Shown here: in pieces, positions 16,933-25,894 of the stretch
How the letters are laid out: every line of letters starts with the position of its first letter
Position numbering within the stretch: the first letter of the stretch is position 1
Source of the DNA: Oscillospiraceae bacterium
GTDB lineage: Bacteria > Bacillota > Clostridia > Oscillospirales > Oscillospiraceae
Direction: 5' to 3'
DNA length: 64,000 bases
NCBI GenBank assembly: GCA_017397835.1
Contig: JAFQHV010000011.1
Location: 124,001-188,000 of the forward strand
Notes under the pieces: generated by a model
Told to the model about the DNA's origin: nothing
Databases searched by the model: none
The model's input: only the letters and a program-made list of their open reading frames with translations
Made by a program: the position numbers and the translations under genes

Positions 16933-18678
16933 ATGAATATTCCGAGAAGTGAACACCCCCGCCCCGGATTTGTCCGTTCTCATTGGCTCAGTTTGAATGG
17001 TCAATGGCAGTTTGAGATCGACAACGGCCGCAGCGGCGAAGCGCGAGGTCTTTACAAAGAGGGGGTCCCTCTCAACCGCAGTATTTTGGTCCCGTTTTGC
17101 CCGGAAAGTTCCCTGTCCGGTGTGGAGCACAAGGACTTTCTGTACGGTGTGTGGTACAAGCGCACGGTAGAGCTGAAGGAACTGCCCGGCCGGGTCCGCC
17201 TGCACTTCGGCGCGGTGGACTACCGATGCAAGGTCTTTGTCAACGGCAAGTCCGTGGGAGAACACAAGGGCGGCTACACCTCCTTCTTCTTCGACATCAC
17301 CGCCGCCCTTCGGGCCGGTGAAAATGAGATCACCGTCTACGCCGAGGATGATACCCGTGACCCTCTCATTCCCTCCGGCAAGCAGTCTATGCGCTACAAC
17401 TCCTGGGGCTGCTACTACACCCGTACCACCGGCATTTGGCAAACGGTTTGGCTGGAATTCCTGCCGGAGGCCCATATCGACTCTGTGAAATACTACCCCA
17501 ACGTTGCCGACGCCAGTATCACTATGGAGGTCTCCCTCTCCGGCTGTGCCGACTTTGCCTGTCGAGTGTCCTTTGCCGGCCGGGATATGGGCAACTACAC
17601 CGCCAAACGGGCCAGCGGCCTGCTGCACTTCACCGTCCCGCTGTCCGAGCGGCACCTGTGGGACGTGGGCCGGGGCAACCTGTACGATGTGGCCCTCACC
17701 TTCGGTAAGGACCGGGTAGACAGCTACTTCGGCCTGCGACAGGTACGCATTGACGGCTGCAAGGTCCTGCTGAATGACCGTCCCGTCTTCCAGCGGCTGG
17801 TTTTGAATCAGGGGTATTACCCCAACGGCATCTATACCGCCCCCACCGATGCGGACCTTGCCCGGGACATTGATCTTGCCATGGCAGCCGGTTTCAACGG
17901 TGCCCGACTGCACGAAAAAGTCTTTGAAGAACGCTTTTTGTACCACGCCGACCGGCTGGGCTATCTGGTCTGGGGCGAGTATCCCGATTGGGGTCTGGAC
18001 CACAGCGACCCCAGCCACATCTACGCCATGCTCCCGGAGTGGATGGAGGCGGTCAACCGCGACTTCAACCACCCCTCCATCGTGGGTTGGTGCCCTCACA
18101 ACGAAACCTGGGACGTGGATGGCCGCAAGCAAATCGACGCCGCCATCGCCATGGTCTACGACGTAACCAAGGCCTTGGATCCCACCCGTCCCTGCATTGA
18201 TGCCAGCGGCAATTTCCACGTCAAAACCGACATTTACGATGTCCACGACTATGAGCAGGATCCCGCCTTGCTCAAGCAGCGCTACGATACGCTGATGACC
18301 GACGGCACACTGTACGAAGTGTTCGACCCGCCCCAGAGTCTTGAAGGGCGCTACGAATTCCGTCAGCATTACCCCGGCAATATCCCCGTCTTTGTCAGTG
18401 AGTACGGCGGCGCCTACTGGGCAGTCACAAACGGCAACGCCGCCGGTGCCTGGGGTTATGGCGAAAACGTCCGCGACACCGAGGAGTTCCTCACCCGCCT
18501 GCGCGGCCTCACCGACGCGCTGCTGGACAACGACCGAATGTTCGGCTTCTGCTACACCCAGCTCACCGATGTAGAGCAGGAGCAAAACGGTCTGTACACC
18601 TTCGACCGCCGGCCCAAATTCGACCCCGCAGCCATCCGCTCCATCCTTTCCCGCAAAGCAGCTATCGAGGAAAGCTGA
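16933..18678 (+). CDS. Glycoside hydrolase family 2 protein (beta-galactosidase/beta-glucuronidase-like)
   Basis: 581 residues with the GH2 plan: a jelly-roll sugar-binding domain (about 10-180, including YRCKVFVNGKSVGEHKGGY), an Ig-like domain (about 180-270) and a TIM barrel. The likely acid/base is E391 in WCPHNETWD and the likely nucleophile is E490 in FVSEYGGAYW. It lacks the large C-terminal domain of LacZ and has no signal peptide, so it probably cleaves imported oligosaccharides in the cytoplasm. The start at 16933 follows GAGGTG. Specificity (galactoside, glucuronide or other) is not fixed by sequence. Confidence 0.9.
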   Translation: MNIPRSEHPRPGFVRSHWLSLNGQWQFEIDNGRSGEARGLYKEGVPLNRSILVPFCPESSLSGVEHKDFLYGVWYKRTVELKELPGRVRLHFGAVDYRCKVFVNGKSVGEHKGGYTSFFFDITAALRAGENEITVYAEDDTRDPLIPSGKQSMRYNSWGCYYTRTTGIWQTVWLEFLPEAHIDSVKYYPNVADASITMEVSLSGCADFACRVSFAGRDMGNYTAKRASGLLHFTVPLSERHLWDVGRGNLYDVALTFGKDRVDSYFGLRQVRIDGCKVLLNDRPVFQRLVLNQGYYPNGIYTAPTDADLARDIDLAMAAGFNGARLHEKVFEERFLYHADRLGYLVWGEYPDWGLDHSDPSHIYAMLPEWMEAVNRDFNHPSIVGWCPHNETWDVDGRKQIDAAIAMVYDVTKALDPTRPCIDASGNFHVKTDIYDVHDYEQDPALLKQRYDTLMTDGTLYEVFDPPQSLEGRYEFRQHYPGNIPVFVSEYGGAYWAVTNGNAAGAWGYGENVRDTEEFLTRLRGLTDALLDNDRMFGFCYTQLTDVEQEQNGLYTFDRRPKFDPAAIRSILSRKAAIEES

Positions 18679-18679
18679 T

Positions 18680-18716
18680 AAAAAAGGACTTGGTACAAAG
18701 GTACCAAGTCCTTTTC
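18680..18716. terminator. Bidirectional terminator between GH2 and glgP
   Basis: A perfect 15-bp stem around an AAAG loop, with an A run on the left and TTTT on the right. Confidence 0.88.
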
Positions 18717-18724
18717 GATTCGGA

Positions 18725-21142
18725 TTATTTCCGGGTGGGCACGTGCCAAATGTCTTTGGCATAGTCCCGGATGGAGCGGTCCGCGGCAAAGATGCCGGAC
18801 CGGGCAATGTTGGTCAGGGCCATCTTGTTCCACAGGGTGCGGTCCTTATAGGTGATACCGGCCCGCTGCTGAGCCTGACGGTAGCTTTCAAAGTCGGCCA
18901 GCAACATATACTCGTCACCGCCGAACAGCAGCCGGTTGGTCAGGCTGTCGTAGGCCACGCCGTCGTCAAAGCCACAGGCGATACGGTCGATGACCTCCTT
19001 CAGCGCGGGGTTGTGGTTGTAATACTCATGGGGCTGATAGCCCATGCGCTTCTTCTCCGCCACCTCGTCGGCAGTCAGGCCAAACAGGAAGATATTGTCG
19101 TCCCCCACCTGCTGGTGCATCTCCACGTTGGCGCCGTCCAGCGTACCGATGGTCAGGGCACCGTTCATCATGAACTTCATGTTGCCGGTGCCGCTGGCCT
19201 CCTTGCCGGCGGTGGAGATCTGCTCGGACAGTTCGCTGGCGGGCATCAGCCGCTCGGCTAGAGAAACGCGGTAGTTCTCCAGGAACACCACCTGCAGCCG
19301 GTCCTTGCATACAGGGTCAGCGTTGATAGTAGCGGCAAGGGAGTTGATCAGGTGGATGATCTCCTTGGCCACGTAATAGCCGGGGGCCGCCTTGGCACCA
19401 AACAGGAACACCCGGGGGGTCATGTTGAAGTTGGGGTTGTTCTTCAGCTGCTGGTAGAGATATACAATGTGCAGCACATTCAGCAGCTGTCGCTTGTACT
19501 CATGCAGTCGCTTGACCTGTACATCGAACATGGCATCGGTGTTCAAAATAATGCCGGTCTGGCTGGCCACATAGCCGGCAAAACGGCGCTTATTCTCCTG
19601 CTTGATGGCATCCAGCTCGGCCAGCACCGCCTTGTCATCGCGGTACTTCTCCAGCCCCAGCAGGGTGTCGGGTTTAAGCAGATAGTCCTTACCGCCGGTG
19701 CAGCTGCAAATGAGCTTGTCAAGCCGGGGATTGATCTCGGACAGCCAGCGGCGATGGTCAATGCCGTTGGTCACATTCTTGAATTTGTCAGGCTCCAGCG
19801 CGCAGGCGTCCCGGAATACCTCGCGGCGCAGAATGTCGGAGTGGAGGGCGGACACGCCGTTGACCGCCTGACAGGCGCAGATGCACAGATTGGCCATGCG
19901 CACCTGATTGTCCCAGATAATGGCCATGTGCGCCACCTTGCCGGGGTCGTTGGGGAATTTTTGTTCCAGCTCATGCTGATAGCGGCCGGCGATCTCCACC
20001 AAAATCATCCAAATACGGGGCAGCAGAGTCTCGATCAGCTGCTGGGGCCAGCGCTCCAGTGCCTCGGCCAGCACAGTGTGGTTGGTGTAGCACACGCAGT
20101 TGGTCACGATGTGCCAGGACTCTTCCCAGCCGTAGCCCTCCTCGTCAATGAGAATGCGCATCAGCTCGGGAATGACCAGCGTGGGGTGGGTATCGTTGAT
20201 CTGGATGACGTGCTTTTGATGGAAGTTGCGCAGGGTACCGTACTGAGCCTTGTGCGCCCGGCAGATGGACTGCACCGTGGCAGACACAAAGAAATACTGC
20301 TGCTTCAGGCGCAGGGACTTGCCCTCGTAGTGGTCATCGGCGGGATACAGCACCTTGGCGATCACTTCGGCCATGGCCTTTTTCTCCACCGCCTTGAGGT
20401 ACTCGCCGGAGGAGTAATACTTCATGTCCACGGGAATGGGACTCTTGGCATCCCACAGGCGCAGGGTGTTGGTGTGATCGGTGCCGTAGCCGGCAATGAT
20501 CATGTCCCGGGGAACTGCCAGCACCTCGGTGCCGCCGGTGTGGGTGACGGTGGCGTGGTCGTTTTCCCACTGCACATCCACATGGCCGCCAAAGCGGACC
20601 GTCTGCACCTCGTCCATCTTGTTGATCAGCCACGCCTCACCGGGTTCCAGCCAGTTGTCGGGCAGTTCCACCTGCTGGCCGTCGATGATCTTCTGCTTGA
20701 AGATACCCAGCTCATAGCAGATAGAATAGCCGGTGGCGGGGATCTCCAGCGTGGTCATAGAGTCCAGATAGCAGGCGGCAAGGCGGCCCAGACCGCCGTT
20801 ACCAAGACCAGCATCCGGCTCCAGTTCAAAAATATCGGCAGCCGCAAAGCCCATATCGTCCAGCGCGCCGGTCAACGCCTCCATCACGCCAAGGTTGTAT
20901 GCATTCTTCATCAGGGACCGGCCCATCAGGAATTCCAAAGACAGGTAGTGTACCTGCCGCTGTCCCTCCTTGCGGACCTTACGGATGGTCTCGCCCTGAT
21001 GGGTGTTCATAATGTCGCGCAGAACCAGCGCACAGCACTTGAACACCTGCGTGGGAGATGCCGTCTCCACGCTGCGGCCAAAATGGCGGCTCAGCTTGCC
21101 GACGATCAGCTCCTTGAGCTGTTTTTTCGTGTAATTAGCCAT
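18725..21142 (-). CDS. glgP: Glycogen/maltodextrin phosphorylase
   Basis: 805 residues of a GT35 phosphorylase that releases glucose-1-phosphate from alpha-1,4-glucan using PLP. Characteristic blocks are NGGLGRLAACYLDSM near residue 115, QINDTHPTL, and the PLP-lysine segment EASGTGNMKFMMNGALTIGT with DGANVEM. The start at 21142 follows GGGAGG; a longer frame to 21250 would include the promoter and is rejected. It is a single-gene transcript. The synthesis genes glgBCDA lie about 16 kb away, so the cell can both store and use glycogen. Confidence 0.95.
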   Translation of the reverse strand: MANYTKKQLKELIVGKLSRHFGRSVETASPTQVFKCCALVLRDIMNTHQGETIRKVRKEGQRQVHYLSLEFLMGRSLMKNAYNLGVMEALTGALDDMGFAAADIFELEPDAGLGNGGLGRLAACYLDSMTTLEIPATGYSICYELGIFKQKIIDGQQVELPDNWLEPGEAWLINKMDEVQTVRFGGHVDVQWENDHATVTHTGGTEVLAVPRDMIIAGYGTDHTNTLRLWDAKSPIPVDMKYYSSGEYLKAVEKKAMAEVIAKVLYPADDHYEGKSLRLKQQYFFVSATVQSICRAHKAQYGTLRNFHQKHVIQINDTHPTLVIPELMRILIDEEGYGWEESWHIVTNCVCYTNHTVLAEALERWPQQLIETLLPRIWMILVEIAGRYQHELEQKFPNDPGKVAHMAIIWDNQVRMANLCICACQAVNGVSALHSDILRREVFRDACALEPDKFKNVTNGIDHRRWLSEINPRLDKLICSCTGGKDYLLKPDTLLGLEKYRDDKAVLAELDAIKQENKRRFAGYVASQTGIILNTDAMFDVQVKRLHEYKRQLLNVLHIVYLYQQLKNNPNFNMTPRVFLFGAKAAPGYYVAKEIIHLINSLAATINADPVCKDRLQVVFLENYRVSLAERLMPASELSEQISTAGKEASGTGNMKFMMNGALTIGTLDGANVEMHQQVGDDNIFLFGLTADEVAEKKRMGYQPHEYYNHNPALKEVIDRIACGFDDGVAYDSLTNRLLFGGDEYMLLADFESYRQAQQRAGITYKDRTLWNKMALTNIARSGIFAADRSIRDYAKDIWHVPTRK

Positions 21143-21203
21143 AAGAAAACAACCTCCCGTTGGATTCTCTTTCCCCTGCCCCAGCAGGAAAATAATTTGA
21201 TAT

Positions 21204-21232
21204 ATTATATCAATTTCTTTATTCTGCGTCAA
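21204..21232 (-). promoter_or_regulatory. Promoter of glgP
   Basis: On the minus strand: -35 TTGACG (21227-21232), a 17-base spacer and perfect -10 TATAAT (21204-21209). Confidence 0.8.
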
Positions 21233-21246
21233 CGAATGGCTTTTAT

Positions 21247-22143
21247 TCATTCCACCAAAAATACCATGTCCCGGGGCATATTTTTCTCAAAAACCATAGG
21301 TTGTGCGGTAATGGGGTGTAAAAAAGTTAACCGAAAGGCATGCAGTGCCGTCCTGCCAATCAACTCTGGGGATTCCCTTCCGTACAAAAAGTCTCCCACC
21401 AAAGGATGCCCAATGTGCGCCATATGCACCCGGATCTGGTGGGTGCGTCCGGTCTCCAGCACCAGTCGAACCAGACTGCGCTCTCCGGCAGTACGCAGCA
21501 CTTCGTAATGGGTCCGTGCAGGCTTTCCGTCGGGCCGTACCTGCTGCGCCATCAGCGATCCGGACACAGGCCCCATCGGTGCATCAATGGTTCCCGCCCC
21601 CGGCTGCGGCGTCCCCTCGCACACCGCCAAATAGGTGCGCACAAAGTCCGGCGTGTGCAGCTGCAGCTTCAGCCGCTCCTGCCCATGGGCGTGTTTGGCA
21701 CATACCAGCAGACCGGAAGTTCCCCGATCCAGCCGATGGACCGGATGGAAATCCGCCTGCTGGCCGGTCTGAACAAAGTGGTGTACCAAAAAGTTACCCA
21801 GTGTATCGGCATAGTGTCCCGGCCCGGGATGGACTGACACCCCGGCCGCTTTGTTGACCACTACGATGTCCTCATCCTCGTACACAATGTCCACATCCCC
21901 CGGCGTTGGTACAACACCGCTGCGGCGCTCCGGATCAGAAAGGCGCACAGACAGCACCTGTCCCGTCTTCGGCAGAAAACGGGTATTCACCCGCTGCCCA
22001 TCCACCAAAATACCATCATCCAGCCACTTGATTCGCTTAATTACGGTGCTGGACAGATGCAGACGGCTGCGCAGCAGAGTATCTACTCGCACACCTTGGC
22101 AATCCTGTGTTACCGTAAATTCGATTCTCCGTTCCCGCTCCAT
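21247..22143 (-). CDS. RluA family pseudouridine synthase
   Basis: 298 residues. An N-terminal S4 RNA-binding domain (VRVDTLLRSRLHLSSTVIKR, about residues 17-75) is followed by the RluA catalytic domain, whose aspartate lies in HRLDRGTSGLLV. It converts uridine to pseudouridine in rRNA or tRNA; the RluA/RluC/RluD subtype and target base cannot be fixed. The start follows AAGGAGG. Its promoter is back-to-back with that of hemW. Confidence 0.93.
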   Translation of the reverse strand: MERERRIEFTVTQDCQGVRVDTLLRSRLHLSSTVIKRIKWLDDGILVDGQRVNTRFLPKTGQVLSVRLSDPERRSGVVPTPGDVDIVYEDEDIVVVNKAAGVSVHPGPGHYADTLGNFLVHHFVQTGQQADFHPVHRLDRGTSGLLVCAKHAHGQERLKLQLHTPDFVRTYLAVCEGTPQPGAGTIDAPMGPVSGSLMAQQVRPDGKPARTHYEVLRTAGERSLVRLVLETGRTHQIRVHMAHIGHPLVGDFLYGRESPELIGRTALHAFRLTFLHPITAQPMVFEKNMPRDMVFLVE

Positions 22144-22177
22144 GCCGCCGCACCTCCTTCTCGAATTTCATATCCCA

Positions 22178-22206
22178 AGAATAGCACGCACAGCCACTGC
22201 TTGCAA
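22178..22206 (-). promoter_or_regulatory. Promoter of the pseudouridine synthase gene
   Basis: On the minus strand: -35 TTGCAA (22201-22206), a 17-base spacer and -10 TATTCT (22178-22183). The -35 box directly abuts that of the divergent hemW promoter. Confidence 0.65.
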
Positions 22207-22235
22207 TTGCATTTTTCCCGTTTTTTGGGTATAAT
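22207..22235 (+). promoter_or_regulatory. Promoter of hemW
   Basis: -35 TTGCAT (22207-22212), a 17-base spacer and perfect -10 TATAAT (22230-22235), 35 bases before the start codon. Confidence 0.78.
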
Positions 22236-22269
22236 CCCACTATACTCTGTACGAAGGAAGTGTCGTCCC

Positions 22270-23475
22270 ATGGCCGACCAACTCGGTATTTACATTCATA
22301 TTCCATTCTGCCGCAGCAAGTGCGACTACTGCGACTTCTATTCTCTGTCCGGTCACGAGGCGGATATGAACCTCTACCAAAAGGCGCTTTTAGCTCATAT
22401 CAAAGAAACCGCCCCCCTGGCCCGCCATATGGAAGTCGATACCATCTATTTTGGCGGCGGTACCCCCAGCTATTACGGCGCCCCCCGGCTCCGCACCCTG
22501 CTGACCGCTCTGCGCAAGCAGTTCCGCGTCCGCAAGGATGCCGAAATCACCGTGGAGGCCAATCCCGACAGCGTGGACCTGCGTTCCCTCAAGTGTCTGC
22601 ACCGCGCCGGGTTCAACCGCATTTCCCTCGGGGTCCAGTCCGCCTGTGACGCCCATTTGCGCGACCTGCACCGACCCCACGATTTCCAGCAGGCCCGGGA
22701 TGCGGTGGACGCCGCCCGCAAGGCGGGATTCGACAACCTGAGCGTGGACCTCATCTACGGTCTGCCCGGTCAGGACATGGCCGACTGGCAGGACACACTG
22801 GAACAAACGCTCGCGCTTAACCCCAACCACCTGTCCTGCTACGGCCTGAAAGTAGAGGATGGAACCCCCCTGTCCCTGCGCGTAGCCGATGGACTCTCCC
22901 TTCCCGATGACGATTTACAAGCAGATATGTACCTGTACGCCGTGGATCAACTAAACCGATCCGGTTTTCACCAGTACGAAATCTCCAATTTCGCCCAACG
23001 GGGTATGGAATCCCGCCACAATCTGCGTTATTGGCTCACACAGCCTTACATCGGGTTCGGTCCCGGGGCCCATTCCGACTTTGGCGGCCGCCGTTACAGC
23101 TTTATCCGGGACCTAAACGGCTATATCAGCGGCGTACTGACCGGCAAAAATATCATCGACTCCTCCGACCTCATTCCCGACCGGGAGCGCGGAGGCGAAT
23201 ATCTGATGCTCCGCCTGCGCACCACCCACGGCATCGAGGAGTGGGAGTACCGCCGCACCTATTTTATGAACTTCGCGCCCTTGGAGGAATTGCTTCTCTC
23301 CTACCAGCGTCTCGGTTTCTCCACGCAGGAAAACGGTCGCTGGCACTTCACTCCCAAGGGGTTCCTCCTGTCCAACCAACTCATCGGTCTGCTCATGGAA
23401 AAGCAGGAGCAGTCCAGTTTGGAAACCCTTCTGCCCCGCCTGCGGCGTGACCCCCTTTCCAACCATCACGAATAA
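22270..23475 (+). CDS. hemW: Radical SAM heme chaperone HemW
   Basis: 401 residues. The cluster-binding cysteines are C14, C18 and C21 in IPFCRSKCDYCDF, followed by the GGGTPS motif and the C-terminal HemN-like domain. HemW lacks the extra cysteine of true HemN coproporphyrinogen dehydrogenases and acts as a heme-binding chaperone in characterised cases. The start at 22270 follows GAAGGAAG; a longer frame from 22057 runs through the promoter and is rejected. It is the left flank of the phage-like cluster and converges with it. Confidence 0.9.
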   Translation: MADQLGIYIHIPFCRSKCDYCDFYSLSGHEADMNLYQKALLAHIKETAPLARHMEVDTIYFGGGTPSYYGAPRLRTLLTALRKQFRVRKDAEITVEANPDSVDLRSLKCLHRAGFNRISLGVQSACDAHLRDLHRPHDFQQARDAVDAARKAGFDNLSVDLIYGLPGQDMADWQDTLEQTLALNPNHLSCYGLKVEDGTPLSLRVADGLSLPDDDLQADMYLYAVDQLNRSGFHQYEISNFAQRGMESRHNLRYWLTQPYIGFGPGAHSDFGGRRYSFIRDLNGYISGVLTGKNIIDSSDLIPDRERGGEYLMLRLRTTHGIEEWEYRRTYFMNFAPLEELLLSYQRLGFSTQENGRWHFTPKGFLLSNQLIGLLMEKQEQSSLETLLPRLRRDPLSNHHE

Positions 23476-23513
23476 TAAGATCCCCAGCCTGCTTGGCTGG
23501 GGATCTTATTATT
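23471..23513. terminator. Long perfect bidirectional terminator, left border of the phage-like cluster
   Basis: An inverted repeat with arms of about 19-20 bases around a short TGCT loop. It overlaps the hemW stop codon on one side and the stop codon of the last tail gene on the other. AT-rich ends allow termination on both strands. Confidence 0.9.
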
Positions 23514-24075
23514 CTACCATTTTTTCAAGGTCATCCCATCTCAGGTCCTGTTCCTGCGCGCCACCCCAGGTCAGCATTCTGTCCTCCATCTGCGTCCAGG
23601 TTTGATACCAAAACACGTACTGTATCAACAGCTGTGCCGGCAAAATTTCTTCCAGTGCTGCGCGTACGCGTTCAAATTCCGCCGGGATCCCCGGTACGTC
23701 GGGAAAGCTTACCTCTACCGTGTTGACCTTTCCCGTCTCTCTCACCCGTGCGTTTAACCCACACCCCAACAGCGTCCTGTTAAGCGCCTGACAAGTAAAG
23801 CTGTCCCCGCTGATACGAAACAGCGCCATCAATGTCTGTGCCGCCTGTTCCGGCGGTTCGGTCGTTACCTTGCCCGGAAACAAACGTGCCAACTGTTCCA
23901 ACCCTTCTCGCCTTGCGGTTGTCAGGCACATTTCCCGCTGCACACGCTCCAGCTCCGTCTCCAGCCGATCCATCGCGGCTCCCACGCACTCCAGCTCCGC
24001 TGCCAGATAGGAGTGATCCAATTTATACACACCCATGGGCCGAAGCAGCATCTTCATGTTCTGTGCATGACTCAT
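23509..24075 (-). CDS. Phage tail protein, gpI/XkdU-like (YmfQ/DUF2313 type)
   Basis: 188 residues, directly after the gpJ-like gene with a 4-base ATGA overlap. This is the position of P2 gpI and PBSX XkdU. The sequence has the family layout: an N-terminal helical region (YLAAELECVGAAMDRLETELERV), then a segment on orientation and residual positioning, then a region ending QYVFWYQTW. The family links baseplate to tail fibres in P2-like tails. It is the last gene of the cluster; no tail-fibre gene follows. Confidence 0.75.
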   Translation of the reverse strand: MSHAQNMKMLLRPMGVYKLDHSYLAAELECVGAAMDRLETELERVQREMCLTTARREGLEQLARLFPGKVTTEPPEQAAQTLMALFRISGDSFTCQALNRTLLGCGLNARVRETGKVNTVEVSFPDVPGIPAEFERVRAALEEILPAQLLIQYVFWYQTWTQMEDRMLTWGGAQEQDLRWDDLEKMVE

Positions 24076-25118
24076 GCCATCTCCTCCACAGTCAGCGTTC
24101 CCAAAACAGGCAGCTGGCCACGTGCCGCCGCCACGTCTTCCCCGGGTTTTGTCAGCTCGTAGTTTTCGATACCGTCAATCCCATAAATCAAATTGCCCAG
24201 CTTGGCCCGCAGTACACCCTGTCCCAACAGGTATCCGGAAAAATAGTCCCGCACCGCCCGCTTTACCCGTTCTGCAGCCACGTCAAAATCCTGCGCCGCG
24301 ATGCGAACCGTAACGTCCACCGGCACCGTTTCCGGCCCCACCACCGCAACATCCACTGCGATCTCGCGGCACTGCTCCGTCTGTTTAGCAACCGCTTCCA
24401 GCAGTTCCTGCTCTGGCACCCCCGCGTGCGTCGCTACCACCACGTCCACCGTGCCGATTCCACGCTTTCTGGGTATGGCCACCGCAGCCGCGACCTGATC
24501 AAATCCCAATGCCACCTGCTCGTAGTAGGCGCAATTGGCACCATTGGGCAACCGCGCGAAACTGTCCAGGATCCGTTTCCGCAGCGCTTCGTCGCTCTCC
24601 GCATCCACGCCCTGTGTCATAGCCACAGGATTGCTGCATCCTGTGATCCCCACGGGAGTCACCGCCAGCATAGTCACACTTCCCGCATTCACATTCCCCG
24701 CCGCACCTGCCTGCACCGCCTGAACGGGCACGTCCACATAAGGCTCCCCTGCCGGCAATACAGCCTCCTGCAGCGTCGTAAACCGCACGTACCCCGGTGT
24801 CATGCACACCGTTCCGGCCGGGACCGTCCGTTCACATTCGCCTGTACCATCGCCGTAAAACCGCACCACACCTTTGGCGTATTCCGCCTGCTTGCGTTCC
24901 AATGCCCGCAGCTGTGCGTGATGATCCAGATATTCCCCGGCGGCCGTTTGGGGAAAACACTGCCTGTTCACCCAATCCGCTTGCACGTACAGGGCATAGA
25001 TCTGCGCTGCAGCGGCATACAGCCGCGCGGATATGTCGCTGTTTTCGGCGATCTCCATTCCCGTGCGGGCCGTAAAATCCGTCTGCATTTCCATGTAGAT
25101 CTCGTCAATCGTTTTCAT
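24072..25118 (-). CDS. Baseplate J-like protein (gpJ/XkdT)
   Basis: 348 residues with the baseplate_J pattern: N-terminal helices with AAGEYLDHHAQLRAL, the central motif PVQAVQAGAAGNVNAGSV and the DAESDEALRKRILDS segment. This wedge protein forms the outer baseplate of contractile tails. It overlaps the gp25-like gene upstream by 14 bases and the gpI-like gene downstream by 4, which implies translational coupling. The ribosome site GGAGGGG supports the start. Confidence 0.92.
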   Translation of the reverse strand: MKTIDEIYMEMQTDFTARTGMEIAENSDISARLYAAAAQIYALYVQADWVNRQCFPQTAAGEYLDHHAQLRALERKQAEYAKGVVRFYGDGTGECERTVPAGTVCMTPGYVRFTTLQEAVLPAGEPYVDVPVQAVQAGAAGNVNAGSVTMLAVTPVGITGCSNPVAMTQGVDAESDEALRKRILDSFARLPNGANCAYYEQVALGFDQVAAAVAIPRKRGIGTVDVVVATHAGVPEQELLEAVAKQTEQCREIAVDVAVVGPETVPVDVTVRIAAQDFDVAAERVKRAVRDYFSGYLLGQGVLRAKLGNLIYGIDGIENYELTKPGEDVAAARGQLPVLGTLTVEEMA

Positions 25119-25473
25119 CTGTCACCCCTCCAAGTCGGGCCGTAACCGTTCCGCTCCCGCCCTGCCACTCCAGGCAAACATCCACCCGTGCCTGCCCGGC
25201 CGTTTCGGTGTACGTCACCTCTGTGATCGTAACGTCCTCGCCTTCCAGTGCCTGCGCCACATATTGGGCGCACAAGCTCTGCCGCGCACCGGCTTTCTCC
25301 CGGCACAGCGTGTACAGCTTGCTGCCCAATTCCGGCAAAAACGGAAAGCTTCCCCGCCGGACCATCAGCTTGAATAATGCCCTCTGCAGTACCGCCTGTT
25401 CTCCCCGCACCTGCGCAAAGCCACCGGCTCCGTTTGGAACCAGGTCACCATCCTTCATAGCCCATTCCACCAT
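25105..25473 (-). CDS. gp25-like baseplate wedge protein (XkdS/gpW type)
   Basis: 122 residues. The central segment LMVRRGSFPFLPELGSKLYTL matches the conserved part of gp25/XkdS proteins, which join the sheath to the baseplate wedge. It starts immediately after the spike-like gene stop, with GGGAGGGGA as ribosome site, and precedes the gpJ-like gene as in PBSX. Confidence 0.82.
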   Translation of the reverse strand: MVEWAMKDGDLVPNGAGGFAQVRGEQAVLQRALFKLMVRRGSFPFLPELGSKLYTLCREKAGARQSLCAQYVAQALEGEDVTITEVTYTETAGQARVDVCLEWQGGSGTVTARLGGVTDEND

Positions 25474-25884
25474 TTACTTCCCCTCCCGCTGGTTCAGCGC
25501 CCGGGACACTGCCGTGTCGATCAGGCTCTCCAGCGCCGTTCCATTGACTACCAGAGTCCCCTGCAAATGCACCCGGCCTTCTGCATCGAGTTTAACGGAA
25601 CATCCGTTTCCGTACAGCTCCACTTCTCCGGGTTTCAGGTCACAGTCGCCCGCTTCCTTCTGTGCCAGGATATACGTCGCCTCCGCATCCGCGCCGCTTT
25701 TGATAACGATGACCTGCTGTCCGGTCCGGGGTTTCCACCGGTAACCGCCGGGTGCAGCCACGGGCAGCCAACGCTGGTGTCCGTCCATGTACACCCCCGC
25801 CTGCTCCCCCTGTGCTGTCACCACCGCCGTACGCGCATCATGCCCCTGCTTCCCGGCGCATCTGCCCTGTTGTGAAATCCACAT
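25474..25884 (-). CDS. Baseplate spike-like protein (XkdR/gpV position)
   Basis: 136 residues. An OB-fold-like N-terminal half (KQGHDARTAVVTAQGEQAGV and TGQQVIVIKSG) is followed by a short beta-rich tail (GEVELYGNGCSVKLDAEGRVHLQGTLVVNG) resembling the repeats of gpV-type spikes. The start at 25884 follows GAGGTGAG, 10 bases after the hub gene; a longer frame to 25950 overlaps the hub gene and is less likely. By position it caps the central spike of the tail. Confidence 0.65.
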   Translation of the reverse strand: MWISQQGRCAGKQGHDARTAVVTAQGEQAGVYMDGHQRWLPVAAPGGYRWKPRTGQQVIVIKSGADAEATYILAQKEAGDCDLKPGEVELYGNGCSVKLDAEGRVHLQGTLVVNGTALESLIDTAVSRALNQREGK

Positions 25885-25894
25885 TTTGCTCACC

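Noticed and set aside
16900..18807. 635-codon minus-strand frame opposite the GH2 gene
   Set aside because: Antisense shadow; it crosses a terminator and two genes and has no ribosome site.
19352..21508. 718-codon plus-strand frame opposite glgP
   Set aside because: Shadow of glgP that runs on into the pseudouridine synthase gene.
22057..22269. N-terminal extension of HemW
   Set aside because: It overlaps the divergent gene and both promoters; the HemW N-terminus begins at 22270.
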